Source: Nocardioides sp. NBC_00368
Lineage (GTDB): Bacteria; Actinomycetota; Actinomycetes; Propionibacteriales; Nocardioidaceae
Direction: 5' to 3'
DNA: 64,000 nt
Assembly: GCF_036090055.1 (NCBI RefSeq)
Contig: NZ_CP107970.1
Location: 3,598,501-3,662,500, forward strand
Shown: in pieces, positions 55,664 to 64,000 of the stretch
How the letters are laid out: each line of letters begins with the position of its first letter
Numbering within the stretch: the stretch's first letter is position 1
Program-made: the position numbers and the translations under genes
The notes under the pieces: generated by a model
Told to the model about the DNA's origin: nothing
Database searches by the model: none
What the model saw: only the letters and a program-made list of their open reading frames with translations

Positions 55664-56835
55664 TGTTTACCTCCTGCGGCGTTGGCGCCACCGGCCAGCA
55701 GGCCGAGCAGCGTGGTGAGCGTGTTCTCCTGGACCGTGGGCTGCTTGCCCGCGTAGGGGTTGGCGCCGGTTGCGAAGGTCGGCACCGCAGCCTGTGCCTC
55801 CTCCTCGGTGACGTACGGAAGCCCGTAGCACTCGGGAGACCTGGTGTCGCCGATCTTCGGCAGGTTGCGCTCGTACGTGTATGGATCGCGACCCGGGACG
55901 ATGCGGGTGATCGTGGTGATTCCCGGATGTGTGCCGCCGACGGCGGCCTCGGCGAGCTTGTTGGCCGAGGCGAGGCCGAGGATCGTGCACGGGAGCTCCG
56001 GCGAGTAGCGCTCGACTACGTCAGCGACCGGGGCGGTCAGCTTCAACGTGGTGGTCAGCCGCCTACCCGAGCTGTCCAGCAGCTGGCTCGCGCTGTTGTC
56101 GAAGGAGTACAGGCTGACCTCGAAGGCGTGCAGCGACTTCTGCTGGGTGGTCAGGGTCCTGCTGGTCACCGCAGCCTTGTCGGCCAGGGCCACCAGGTCG
56201 GGCCGCGCGGTGTCGTAGGTCTGAGCGACGCTCGCGCCCGACCTGATGTCGCTGGTGAGGGTGCTCAGATAGGGGTTGAACGAGGTGAGGTAGCCGTTGG
56301 TCTGGGTGATCAGGAGCCCGATGTCCTCGCCGCGCTGGTCGACCGCCTGCGAGACGGCGGTGAGCGCGGCCGCGACCTCGGCAGGCTTGGCCGTGTCCAG
56401 TACCTGAGTGAGGTTCTCGAACGCCTCGTCGACCTCGACCGTGACCCGGTCGGCGTCGATCGTGGACCCGGCCTGGATCCGCTCGGCGCCCGGCTCACCG
56501 GGGTTGAGCTGGATGTACTTTGCTCCGAACGCTGTCGGCGGGACGATCTCGGCGGTGGTGTCGCTGGAGATCTGATTGAGCTCGTCCTGGTCGATTTCGA
56601 GCTGGATCGAGACCCCGTCGCCGGCGTCATGGTCGACCGAACCGACCCGGCCGATCACCACACCTCGGAGTTTGACCGCTGCCCCCGGGGCCAAAGTCAG
56701 ACCGGCCCGGTCGGAGGAGACGGTGAGCGGGACGGTGGAGCGGAAGACGCCCTCATAGCTGGCGACGGTGCCGACGATCAGCGCGAGGATCAGCGCGATG
56801 AAGGTGAGGCCGTACGTGACGTGACGATCAACCAT
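55660..56835 (-). CDS. mceA: Mce protein A
   Basis: 391 residues. N-terminal helix (LTFIALILALIVGTVASY), MCE domain (TVPLTVSSDRAGLTLAPGAA, LRGVVIGRVGSVD; PTAFGAKYIQLNPG) and a long helical part. First Mce subunit, six bases after the YrbE-B stop. It contacts the YrbE permease. Confidence 0.91.
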   Translation of the reverse strand: MVDRHVTYGLTFIALILALIVGTVASYEGVFRSTVPLTVSSDRAGLTLAPGAAVKLRGVVIGRVGSVDHDAGDGVSIQLEIDQDELNQISSDTTAEIVPPTAFGAKYIQLNPGEPGAERIQAGSTIDADRVTVEVDEAFENLTQVLDTAKPAEVAAALTAVSQAVDQRGEDIGLLITQTNGYLTSFNPYLSTLTSDIRSGASVAQTYDTARPDLVALADKAAVTSRTLTTQQKSLHAFEVSLYSFDNSASQLLDSSGRRLTTTLKLTAPVADVVERYSPELPCTILGLASANKLAEAAVGGTHPGITTITRIVPGRDPYTYERNLPKIGDTRSPECYGLPYVTEEEAQAAVPTFATGANPYAGKQPTVQENTLTTLLGLLAGGANAAGGKQ

Positions 56836-56841
56836 GCCCGA

Positions 56842-57645
56842 TCACCCCGCGATGTGGACCGACGGACCGCCCCAGATGGCGATGCCGAAGATCAGGTCGA
56901 CGAACATGATGGCGATGAGGGCCGACCGCACGGCGCGGCCGACGGCACGGCCGACGCCGGCGGGTCCGCCCGCGGCCTTGAATCCGTGGTAGCAGCACAC
57001 CGAGACCACGACCAGCGCCATGATCGTGACCTTCAACATGGACAGGAACAGGTCGCCGGGGATCAGGAAGGTGTCGAAGTAGTGCTGGTAGGTACCCGGT
57101 GCCTCGTCGTAGCCGACGGTCACCACGAGCCGGGTCGCCAGCCAGCACATCATCACCGCGATGGCGTACAGCGGGATGACCGCGATGAGCCCGGCCATGA
57201 TCCGGGTGGTGACCAGGTAGGGCACCGGCGGCACCGCCATCACCTCGAGCGCATCGATCTCTTCTGAGACCCGCATCGCGCCGATCTGGGCGGTGAAGCC
57301 CGCGCCGACGGTCGCGGTGAGCGCGATCCCGGCGATGATCGGAGCCACCTCGCGGGTGTTGAAGTACGCCGAGAAGAATCCCGACAGCGCGGAGACGCCG
57401 ATGTTGTCGAAGGAGGTGTACGCCTGCAGGCCGACCTCGATGCCCGACGCCGCGGTGAGAAACCCGATCACGAGAACGGTCCCGCCGATCAGTGCCAAGG
57501 CCCCGGTTCCCATCGCGACCTCGGCCAGGAGCCGGACGACTTCCTTGCGGTAGCGGTGGAAGGCATGAGGGACGTGGGAGTAGGCGCGTGCATGGAAGGC
57601 GAGCTGCTCGCCGAGCTCGCGGAGTGCTGATGCGTTGACCGCCAT
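56842..57645 (-). CDS. yrbEB: YrbE/MlaE-type permease, second
   Basis: 267 residues with five to six helices. GTGALALIGGTVLVIGFLTA, LTATVGAGFTAQIGAMRVSEEIDALEVM (about 120-147) and the C-terminal YHGFKAAGGPAGVGRAVGRAV are MlaE signatures. It forms the membrane channel with the first YrbE and is driven by MceG. Confidence 0.92.
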   Translation of the reverse strand: MAVNASALRELGEQLAFHARAYSHVPHAFHRYRKEVVRLLAEVAMGTGALALIGGTVLVIGFLTAASGIEVGLQAYTSFDNIGVSALSGFFSAYFNTREVAPIIAGIALTATVGAGFTAQIGAMRVSEEIDALEVMAVPPVPYLVTTRIMAGLIAVIPLYAIAVMMCWLATRLVVTVGYDEAPGTYQHYFDTFLIPGDLFLSMLKVTIMALVVVSVCCYHGFKAAGGPAGVGRAVGRAVRSALIAIMFVDLIFGIAIWGGPSVHIAG

Positions 57646-57646
57646 C

Positions 57647-58501
57647 TCAGGCTCCCAACTTGAACTGGAGGAACAGGGTGCTGATCACGCTGTTGGCGGC
57701 GAACAGAAGCATGAACGCGAACACGACTGTCTGGTTCACCGCTTCCCCGACGCCCTTGGGGCCGCCCTTGGCGTTGAGGCCCAGGTAGCAGGCAGTCAAC
57801 CCGGCCAGCAGTCCGAAGATCGCGGCTTTCGCCTCAGCTGCGATGAAGTCTGACAAGCCCACGAGAAGGGTGAGGTCGTTGAGGTAGAGCCCTGGGGTCG
57901 CGCCCTGCAGCACCACCGAGAAGAAGTAGCCGCCGACCAGGCCGACGACGGTCACCAGTCCGTTGAGGGCGATGCCCACCAGGGTCGAGGCGGCCACGCG
58001 CGGCACGACGAGCCGGTGGATCGGGTCGATCCCGAGCGTGGTCATCGCGTCGATCTCCTCGCGGATCTTGCGGGAGCCCAGGTCCGCGCAGATCGCGGTC
58101 GCCCCGGCACCGGCGACGACCAGGACGCTGACGATCGGACCGATCTCACGGACGACGGCGACGGCGGCCCCGGCCCCGGCGAGGTCGACCGCGCCGATCT
58201 CGATCAGGAGCTGGTTGACCTGGAAGATGATGACGACGCAGAACGGGATCGCGACCAGGAGCGCGGGCCAGAACGAGACGGTCGTGATGAACCAGGCCTG
58301 GGAGACGAACTCGCGGAACTGGAAGCTGTGCGTGAACCCCTTGCGGAAGACCGAGACGACGAAAGCGTAGAAGTCGCCGAAGGACGCCAGAGCCTTGAAG
58401 AGGGCGTTCGACTGGAGCGCCTCGGCGGCGATCCGCTGACGCTCGGGCGTCATGCCGCGGGGACCGGACGGCTCCATCCGGTCTGTCTGGGTGGCCGTCA
58501 T
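57647..58501 (-). CDS. yrbEA: YrbE/MlaE-type permease, first
   Basis: 284 residues. VVREIGPIVSVLVVAGAGATA and SRKIREEIDAMTTLGIDPIHRLV (about 120-165) are the EQ-loop and MlaE core, and LNAKGGPKGVGEAVNQTVVFA the conserved end. ATG at 58501 overlaps the GMC oxidoreductase stop (ATGA). The long upstream in-frame extension is antisense to nothing and belongs to the GMC gene's other frame, so is not used. Confidence 0.92.
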   Translation of the reverse strand: MTATQTDRMEPSGPRGMTPERQRIAAEALQSNALFKALASFGDFYAFVVSVFRKGFTHSFQFREFVSQAWFITTVSFWPALLVAIPFCVVIIFQVNQLLIEIGAVDLAGAGAAVAVVREIGPIVSVLVVAGAGATAICADLGSRKIREEIDAMTTLGIDPIHRLVVPRVAASTLVGIALNGLVTVVGLVGGYFFSVVLQGATPGLYLNDLTLLVGLSDFIAAEAKAAIFGLLAGLTACYLGLNAKGGPKGVGEAVNQTVVFAFMLLFAANSVISTLFLQFKLGA

Positions 58502-60252
58502 GAAGCGGCCCGACCGTTGATCTCGACCACCGGAAGCCGCAACGCGGCCGGCGCCTCGGCCGGCACCATCGGCTGCTTCGGGCCGACCGGCGCGATCCGC
58601 TCGTATGCGGCACCGAGCGGCGGGCGCAGGTCGGTCTCGCCCTTGTTCGGCCACAAGGACATGGCGCGCTCGGCCTGCGCGGTGATGGTCAGGCTCGGGT
58701 TCACGCCGAGGTTGGCGGAGATCGTCGAGCCGTCGGTGATGTGCAGCCCAGGGTGGCCGTGGACGCGGTGGTAGGGGTCGACGACGCCGCTCTCGGCGCT
58801 GTCCCCGATGACGCAGCCACCAAGGAAGTGGGCCGTCATCGGGATGTTGAAGATCTCGCCGATGCTCGAGAACGGCCGGCCGTCGATCTTCTCGCTGATG
58901 CTGCGGATCGCCTGGTTGGCGACCGGGATCCAGGTCGGGTTCGGCTCGCCGTGGCCCTGCTTCGAGGACAGCCGCAGCGCCCCGCGACCGAAGCGCCGCT
59001 TCTTGCCGAAGACGGTGATCGAGTTGTCGCTGGTCTGCATGACCAAGGCGATGACCGTACGCTCCGCCCAGGTGCGGATCCCCAGGTAGTGACCGAGGAA
59101 CTGGACGGGGTGGCGCAGGATCTGGCCGATCCACTTCAGCGCCCTGGGCACCCGGCCGCCGCCGTCGGTCATGACGGTGGTGAGCAACCCCATGAACCCG
59201 GAGCCGGCGCCGTAGCGCACCGGCTCGATGTGGGTGTGGTCGTTGGGGTGGATCGAGCTGGTGATGGCGACGCCGCGGTTGAGGTCGCCGTCGATCCGGG
59301 CTCCGGGCCGCATGCTCGCGGTGCACAGCGCTTCGGAGTTCGTGCGGGTCAGCTCACCGAGCCGGTCCGAGAGGCCGGGTAGGAGCCCGCGCTGCTTCAT
59401 GGTGTGCAGCAGCTCCTGCGTACCCCAGGTGCCGGCAGCGATGATGACCTGGTCGGCCGTGATCGTGTGCGCGGTGCGGCGGCGCGAGCCGCCCGACTCG
59501 TGAACCGCGATGCGGTAGCCGCAGTCGTACGGGGTGATGCTGTCGACGGTGGTGAGCTCCCGCACCTCGGCACCACCCCGCTCGGCGAGATGGAGGTAGT
59601 TCTTCAGCAGCGTGTTCTTCGCGTTGTGCCGACATCCGGTCATGCACTCGCCGCACTCCAGACAACCGGTGCGGTCGGGGCCGACCCCGCCGAAGTACGG
59701 GTCGGCGACCGTTACGCCCGGCTCCAACGTGTCACCGCGACCGAAGAAGACCCCGACCGGCGCGGGACCGTAGGTGTCGGCCACGCCGAGCTCGGCGGCG
59801 ACCTCGCCCATGATCTCGTCGGGCCGGGTGGTCGTCGGGTTGGGCCGGACCCCGAGCATGCGTTTTGCCTGGTCGTAGTAGGGAGCCAGCTCGTCGCGCC
59901 AGTCGGTGATGTGGGACCACTGAGCGTCGCGGTAGAACGCGTCCGAGCGCGGCTCGTAGAGCGTGTTCGCGTACACCAGCGACCCACCGCCCACGCCGGC
60001 GCCGGCCAGCACGACCACGTCGCGGAGGAGCCGGATGCGCTGGATCCCGAAGCAGCCGATCCGAGGCGCGAACAGGAACCTCCGGGCATCCCAGGAGGTC
60101 GCCGCGAAGTCCTCGTCGCGGAACCGGCGACCGGCCTCGAGCACCAGCACCCGGTAGCCCTTCTCGACCAGTCGCAGAGCGGCGACCGAGCCGCCGAAGC
60201 CGGAGCCGACCACGACGACGTCGTAGACCTGTTCAGGGCTCGATGCGTTCAC
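58498..60252 (-). CDS. GMC-family FAD oxidoreductase, cholesterol-oxidase-like
   Basis: 584 residues. FAD loop VVVVGSGFGGSVAALRL at the N-terminus, GGGSLVYANTLY, a Cys-rich segment TGCLECGECMTGCRHNAKNT (about 195), GTWGTQELLHTMK and the C-terminal HITDGSTISANLGVNPSLTITA. This is the ChoD/GMC-like subgroup, some of which act on sterols or lipids. It is the first gene of the Mce operon and is coupled to yrbEA, so it may oxidise the imported lipid. I use GTG at 60252; GTG at 60288 is possible. Sterol activity is not proven by sequence. Confidence 0.82.
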   Translation of the reverse strand: MNASSPEQVYDVVVVGSGFGGSVAALRLVEKGYRVLVLEAGRRFRDEDFAATSWDARRFLFAPRIGCFGIQRIRLLRDVVVLAGAGVGGGSLVYANTLYEPRSDAFYRDAQWSHITDWRDELAPYYDQAKRMLGVRPNPTTTRPDEIMGEVAAELGVADTYGPAPVGVFFGRGDTLEPGVTVADPYFGGVGPDRTGCLECGECMTGCRHNAKNTLLKNYLHLAERGGAEVRELTTVDSITPYDCGYRIAVHESGGSRRRTAHTITADQVIIAAGTWGTQELLHTMKQRGLLPGLSDRLGELTRTNSEALCTASMRPGARIDGDLNRGVAITSSIHPNDHTHIEPVRYGAGSGFMGLLTTVMTDGGGRVPRALKWIGQILRHPVQFLGHYLGIRTWAERTVIALVMQTSDNSITVFGKKRRFGRGALRLSSKQGHGEPNPTWIPVANQAIRSISEKIDGRPFSSIGEIFNIPMTAHFLGGCVIGDSAESGVVDPYHRVHGHPGLHITDGSTISANLGVNPSLTITAQAERAMSLWPNKGETDLRPPLGAAYERIAPVGPKQPMVPAEAPAALRLPVVEINGRAAS

Positions 60253-60460
60253 CGGAACATCACTTTCAGTCCTTTGGAAACGTGTCACCCGTCACATGAC
60301 TGGGCTTGCGAAGTTCAACACCGGGCTCGCGGAGACCTCTTGTAGGCAGCACCAAATATGGGCGCCCGGACTGTGCAACACGACAACCGCTCCATGCCTT
60401 TCCGCAAACTAGGCCGTGCCGCAGCACTGACGCGATCACGACGTGGCCGGGGTCACAAAT

Positions 60461-60490
60461 TGGGCTAGCCTGGCAAGCCAGCGCTACCCA
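60461..60490. promoter_or_regulatory. Imperfect 30-bp palindrome between PucR gene and Mce operon
   Basis: TGGG-c-TAGCCTGGC-AA-GCCAG-c-GCTA-CCCA. The arms pair as TGGG/CCCA, TAGC/GCTA and CTGGC/GCCAG. It ends 19 bases before the PucR-type start, in the region that must hold both divergent promoters. Confidence 0.5.
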
Positions 60491-60508
60491 ATCCGGGAGG
60501 GATTTCAG

Positions 60509-61750
60509 TTGTCCATCGATGCTCTTCCCGCCGATTTCGCCACCTGGCTCCCCCGGTTCGTCGCCGACGAATTGCGCCCGGAGATGGTCGAACGGTGGGT
60601 CACCCGGACCAGCAGCGCGATCCGGCGCGAGTTGCCCGAACTCGCCTCGGCGCCGGATTTTTTCGCGCTCCTGGAGGACGCCGTCAGGGAGCACTGGCTT
60701 GCTTTCCTAGCGGCCTTCGGCCAACCCGATTTCCACGCCCACCTGCCTAAAGCGGGCAGTCAATTGGCTCGTGAGGTCGCCGGCCGTCAACTGCCGCTGG
60801 AGCTTCTGATCAAGATGTACAGAGTGGCTCAGCAGGAGTCATGGCACTACGTCACCGGCGTCGTCAACGCACTGCCGACCGACCAGATCGACCATGCTGC
60901 GCTGCTCATTTTCTTCTGGGGCCGCGCGAGCTCATGGATCGACGGAGCGATCACAGACTCCACCGAGATCTTCCATGCCGAGAGTTCCCGCCGCACCAAG
61001 GGCGTGGCGGCGAGGCAGTACGAAGTCGTGAAGGCCCTCTTGGCTAACGAGCCCACCGACCCCCGGCGCGCCTCGGCCGCTCTGGGCGGCTATCCGATGT
61101 CGGTGAGGCACACCGCCTTGATCCTGGAGACCGCCGACGCTTATGCCATCGACGGGCTCGAACGTATCGTCCACGAGGTAGCGAGCCTACTCGGCGGGAG
61201 TAGTCCTCTTGTAGTCCACCCCGGCGGCCGTCAACTGTGGGCCTGGATCGGCACGCGTGACCAGCCGGATCTAGGCGGTCTCGAGAACCTCGCCCCCGAC
61301 CTGGTGAGCATCAGCGCAGCACTGTACGCCGGCACACCCGCCCCCGGCCAGGCGGGGTTCGTCAGCAGCCACGATGATGCCCGACGCACCCTTGAGGCCG
61401 CCACGAGTGGCGGTGGATCAGCAGCTGTCATGCGCTACGAGCAGATCGAGCTCCTTGCGCTGCTCGGCTGCAGTCCCGAGGTCGACCGGTTCGTCGATCG
61501 TGTGCTGGGGCCGCTGGGTTCATCCGATGAGCCGACGGCACGGATACGCGAAACGGTTCTAGCCTTCCTGTCACACGGTGGAAGCGTGGAGGACACAGCC
61601 GAGGAACTCTGCGTGCACCGCAACACCATCCGGTATCGGCTTGGCCGGGCGGAGGATCTACTGGACCGGCCGGTAGCCAAGACCGGGGACGAGCTCCGGC
61701 TGGCGATCCAGCACCGGGAGCTGTTTCATTCACCTGACAACCTGGCCTGA
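60509..61750 (+). CDS. PucR/CdaR-type transcriptional regulator
   Basis: 413 residues. C-terminal helix-turn-helix of the PucR type (LAFLSHGGSVEDTAEELCVH then RNTIRYRLGRAEDL, about 350-390), a central GGDEF-like domain (about 185-320) and a helical N-terminal region (MYRVAQQESWHYVTG). These act as activators or repressors on nearby operons. TTG at 60509 has GGGAGG 8 bases upstream. It is divergent from the Mce operon and likely controls it. Confidence 0.85.
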   Translation: MSIDALPADFATWLPRFVADELRPEMVERWVTRTSSAIRRELPELASAPDFFALLEDAVREHWLAFLAAFGQPDFHAHLPKAGSQLAREVAGRQLPLELLIKMYRVAQQESWHYVTGVVNALPTDQIDHAALLIFFWGRASSWIDGAITDSTEIFHAESSRRTKGVAARQYEVVKALLANEPTDPRRASAALGGYPMSVRHTALILETADAYAIDGLERIVHEVASLLGGSSPLVVHPGGRQLWAWIGTRDQPDLGGLENLAPDLVSISAALYAGTPAPGQAGFVSSHDDARRTLEAATSGGGSAAVMRYEQIELLALLGCSPEVDRFVDRVLGPLGSSDEPTARIRETVLAFLSHGGSVEDTAEELCVHRNTIRYRLGRAEDLLDRPVAKTGDELRLAIQHRELFHSPDNLA

Positions 61751-61876
61751 GCCGCCGCGATCCGAAGACCACCGCCGCCGACGCCAAGCACGACTCGCCC
61801 AATTGACCCTGATCGACTGCGAGACCATCATGACCCCAACCTTCACCCGGGCGTCCTAACCCAACTGTCACCATTA

Positions 61877-62000
61877 CGTGCAGCAGTCCCGAAGGGCCTG
61901 ATGTACCGGCCCGAGGTCCGGCTGCAGCTCAAACGCGTGTTCTTCCTCCCCGCGTTCGCCGCCCTGGAGGACCCAACCAGTCGGGCCTACTACGGACCGC
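61877..62000 (+). mobile_element. IS110-family transposase remnant
   Basis: Frame beginning RAAVPKGLMYRPEVRLQLKR and continuing VFFLPAFAALEDPTSRAYY matches the C-terminal part of IS110-type transposases (SAFAALHDPTSRAYYDRKRAEGK). It has no start, is cut off by the end of the acyltransferase gene, and no inverted ends are visible. The rest of 61751-61989 shows no gene. Confidence 0.55.
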
Positions 62001-62784
62001 TCTGTGACGCATCTAGGCATCGCAGTTGCTGGCGGGCGAAGTCGTCGCGTGACCGCTTGTGATCGTCACCACCCACGTGCAAGTCGAGCGACGGAGACAG
62101 ACCGGTGCCGCGCCCGTCCGACAATTGCTCCAACATTCGGGCAAGCGTGTCGGCCAGCCGACGTGTTCCTGCGCTGACCGCTTCAGGCTCAAGTCCTTGC
62201 TCTCTGAGATCGGTAAGGTCCAGCGGACGACCGACGTTGATACTGACGGTCGTCCGCTTGAACAGCCTCGGGCGCCGGCTATAGGCGGGCAGGATCTCTT
62301 GAGCGCCTCGTTGCACCACCGGAATCAACGGTGCTCCTGACTCGAGTGCCAGCCGCACCGCTCCTGTCTTGAGATCCATCATGCGGCCGTCGGGGTCTCT
62401 CGTAATCGATCCTTCGGGATAGATGACAAGAAGCGCACCGCCGCGGAGAGATGTCAAGGCGGCGCCGAATCCGTCCGCGCCACGAGAACGGTCAACCTCC
62501 ACATGCCCGGCGGCACGGAACCACCACCCCACGATGCGCTCGCCGAACAGACTGCTCTTGGCAAGGAATGCCGGAGTCCTTCCGTTCGCGAGCACCATCT
62601 CGGCAATGAGCAGCGGGTCAACATGGGAAACGTGGTTCACGGCGAGCACCACGCCGCCGCTGGATGGGATCTGTTCAACGCCATGCCAGTCCCGACGGCG
62701 CACCAAGACCAACGCCGGCTTGCAGACCAAGAACGCGATCCACCACGCCACGCCCCACCCAGGTAGAAACGCAGGTAACCTCAC
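61990..62784 (-). CDS. 1-acyl-sn-glycerol-3-phosphate acyltransferase-like (PlsC family)
   Basis: 264 residues. The HX4D box NHVSHVD (about 55-61), the YPEGSITRDPDGR loop and VPVVQRGAQEILP region are PlsC landmarks. It adds an acyl chain to lysophosphatidate or a related lipid. GTG at 62784 overlaps the upstream TGA (GTGA); the ATG at 62880 would overlap the thioesterase gene by about 100 bases. The end is close to an IS remnant and may be altered. Confidence 0.82.
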   Translation of the reverse strand: MRLPAFLPGWGVAWWIAFLVCKPALVLVRRRDWHGVEQIPSSGGVVLAVNHVSHVDPLLIAEMVLANGRTPAFLAKSSLFGERIVGWWFRAAGHVEVDRSRGADGFGAALTSLRGGALLVIYPEGSITRDPDGRMMDLKTGAVRLALESGAPLIPVVQRGAQEILPAYSRRPRLFKRTTVSINVGRPLDLTDLREQGLEPEAVSAGTRRLADTLARMLEQLSDGRGTGLSPSLDLHVGGDDHKRSRDDFARQQLRCLDASQSGP

Positions 62785-63452
62785 TGGACCTCCACCGATG
62801 GCTGGCTGTGCACGTAGGACACCGCTACTGAACTGGGCACGTTGCTCGGACCTCTCGGATCTCTCATCTGCAGGTCGCATTCGCCGGGGCTCATTCCTTG
62901 TCCAGCGTTCGCGGCGAAATGTTCAGCACCGACGACCACGAAGGTGGCCTCGGCGGATCCGACCCCCCGTCCATTGTCGTCCCGCGCCTCGGCGTGGAGC
63001 AGCAGCCGTCGTCCTTCCCGTTGGGCCACGTTGGCGCAGAAGGTGTACGGCTGGCGCAACCGGAACGGTGCTCGGTACTCGACGGTAAGGCTGCGAGTGA
63101 CGGCGAGCGATCCGACCGTGTAGAGCACGAACCCAAACAAGTCGTCGAACGCGAGTGCGACCGCTCCTCCATGCGCGATACCTGGGGCTCCTACATGCGC
63201 CTCGTCGAAGCAGTGGACTGCTTCGACTCCCGACGCGGTGCGGACCGCACGCAGATGCAGGCCGGCCGGATTATCCGGCCCGCATCCGGCGCAATCCGGC
63301 GAGTGCGGGGGCAGCGTCTGGCCGATCCCCACCGGGCGCTGACCGGCGAGGTGCGCCGCCCAGCGAGAGATCACTCCCCCCTCGCGGGATACGTCGCCTT
63401 CGCTACCGCCAACGGGCGTCATCTGGTTGCTGTGCTTCCCAATCGCCGTCAT
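62781..63452 (-). CDS. PaaI-type hotdog thioesterase
   Basis: 223 residues. HSPDCAGCGPDNPAGLHLRA then HVGAPGIAHGGAVALAFDDLFG (about 90-112), the hotdog PaaI core with Gly-rich loop and acidic residue, and SLTVEYRAPFRLRQPYTFCA. Hydrolyses aryl- or acyl-CoA. Start at 63452 (MTAIGKHS) has GAGAAG upstream. It is coupled to the acyltransferase and follows an acyl-CoA ligase, a lipid-metabolism operon next to the Mce genes. Confidence 0.83.
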   Translation of the reverse strand: MTAIGKHSNQMTPVGGSEGDVSREGGVISRWAAHLAGQRPVGIGQTLPPHSPDCAGCGPDNPAGLHLRAVRTASGVEAVHCFDEAHVGAPGIAHGGAVALAFDDLFGFVLYTVGSLAVTRSLTVEYRAPFRLRQPYTFCANVAQREGRRLLLHAEARDDNGRGVGSAEATFVVVGAEHFAANAGQGMSPGECDLQMRDPRGPSNVPSSVAVSYVHSQPSVEVQ

Positions 63453-63507
63453 CCGTGTCACTTCTCTATTCGTCGGGCTTCGAGTTGTCCGAGTGAAGCG
63501 ATACTTC

Positions 63508-64000
63508 TCAGACTTCGATGACGGCCAGTTCGCCGTCGGCATGCAGTGCGCGTAGGCGCTTCTTGTCGAATTTCCCGACCGACGTCTTCGGTACCTCGGC
63601 GACGAAGCTCCAGCGCTCCGGCAGCCACCACCTGGCAACCTTGTCCTCGAGGAAGTCACGAAGCTGGGCCGGTGTGAGTTCCCTGCCCTCGCGTACGGCG
63701 ATGACGGCCAGTGGCCGCTCCTGCCACTTCGCGTCCGGAACCCCCACCACGGAGGCTTCCAGAACGTCGGGGTGACCGGCGAGGTGCAACTCAAGCTCAA
63801 CCGAAGAGATCCACTCCCCTCCGGACTTGATCACGTCCTTGGTGCGGTCGGTCAACGTGACGAAGCTGCGTGAGTTGATGCGCCCGACGTCGCCGGTGCG
63901 CAACCACCCGTCGTGGAACCTCTCTCCGTCGTCCTCCTCCCGGTAGTAGGCGCCGCTGATCCAGGGCCCGCGCACCTGCAACTCCCCCACCGCCGCGCCA
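63508..64000 (-). CDS. AMP-forming acyl-CoA synthetase, C-terminal part
   Basis: The frame is open to the right window edge, so the start is outside. The visible part has GELQVRGPWISGAYYREEDD, GWLRTGDVGRINSRSFVTLT and DRTKDVIKSGGEWISSVELE, and PKTSVGKFDKKRLRAL with the catalytic Lys. These are fatty- or carboxylic-acid CoA ligase signatures. It makes an acyl-CoA with ATP. It lies 55 bp upstream of the thioesterase gene in the same direction. Confidence 0.92.
   Translation of the reverse strand, partial: GAAVGELQVRGPWISGAYYREEDDGERFHDGWLRTGDVGRINSRSFVTLTDRTKDVIKSGGEWISSVELELHLAGHPDVLEASVVGVPDAKWQERPLAVIAVREGRELTPAQLRDFLEDKVARWWLPERWSFVAEVPKTSVGKFDKKRLRALHADGELAVIEV

Noticed and set aside
58498..60252. 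Naming the GMC oxidoreductase as cholesterol oxidase ChoD
   Set aside because: Family resemblance only; substrate cannot be read from the sequence.

Overview
The window is about 64 kb of high-GC DNA with GTG and TTG starts, long runs of ATGA/GTGA-coupled genes and a complete Mce lipid-import operon. This points to an actinobacterium, most likely Nocardioidaceae (Nocardioides/Pimelobacter-like). The genus is inferred from gene content only.

Layout. 1-7930: an envelope cluster that looks copper-related (CopD end, PepSY membrane protein, secreted beta-propeller, CopC-CopD fusion, cupredoxin-like lipoprotein, large membrane protein); several expected copper ligands are missing. 7981-9201: a secreted lytic transglycosylase. 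9426-17232: a CoA-dependent 2-aminobenzoate (anthranilate-type) catabolic cluster with RidA, cupin, thioesterase, CoA ligase, monooxygenase/reductase fusion, PaaX-type regulator and BASS transporter. 17886-24137: a tripartite tricarboxylate transporter (TTT) with an alpha/beta hydrolase, a carboxymuconolactone-decarboxylase-like protein, a LigI-like amidohydrolase and an SDR. 24281-36946: a second TTT system, a universal stress protein, an NDP-forming acyl-CoA synthetase, MFS, enoyl-CoA hydratase/3-hydroxyacyl-CoA dehydrogenase, acyl-CoA dehydrogenase, MmgE/PrpD and a GntR regulator. One palindromic element (core TTCTATAGAGT) recurs in three promoters of this block, so it is probably one regulon. 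36961-40482: thioesterase, IclR regulator and sulfatase. 40755-44254: phosphoketolase and acetate kinase. 44324-47789: remains of a mobile region (a tmRNA 3'-end fragment, an AbiE toxin-antitoxin pair with a nested palindrome at its promoter, a tyrosine recombinase and a frameshifted TetR remnant).

47853-60252 is one Mce operon on the minus strand: GMC oxidoreductase, two YrbE permeases, MceA-F, two Mce-associated proteins and the MceG ATPase, nearly all with overlapping start and stop codons. A PucR-type regulator is divergent from it, with an imperfect palindrome between them. The right end holds an IS110-type transposase remnant, an acyltransferase, a hotdog thioesterase and the C-terminal part of an AMP-forming acyl-CoA ligase.

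Together the window describes a soil-type degrader: two organic-acid importers each beside its own catabolic genes, an aromatic-acid CoA pathway, a lipid/sterol importer, and phosphoketolase-acetate kinase for acetyl phosphate and ATP. Best candidates for undescribed biology are the operator-defined regulon at 24-37 kb, the ligand-depleted copper-like cluster with its cupredoxin/membrane-protein pair, and the AbiE operator palindrome.
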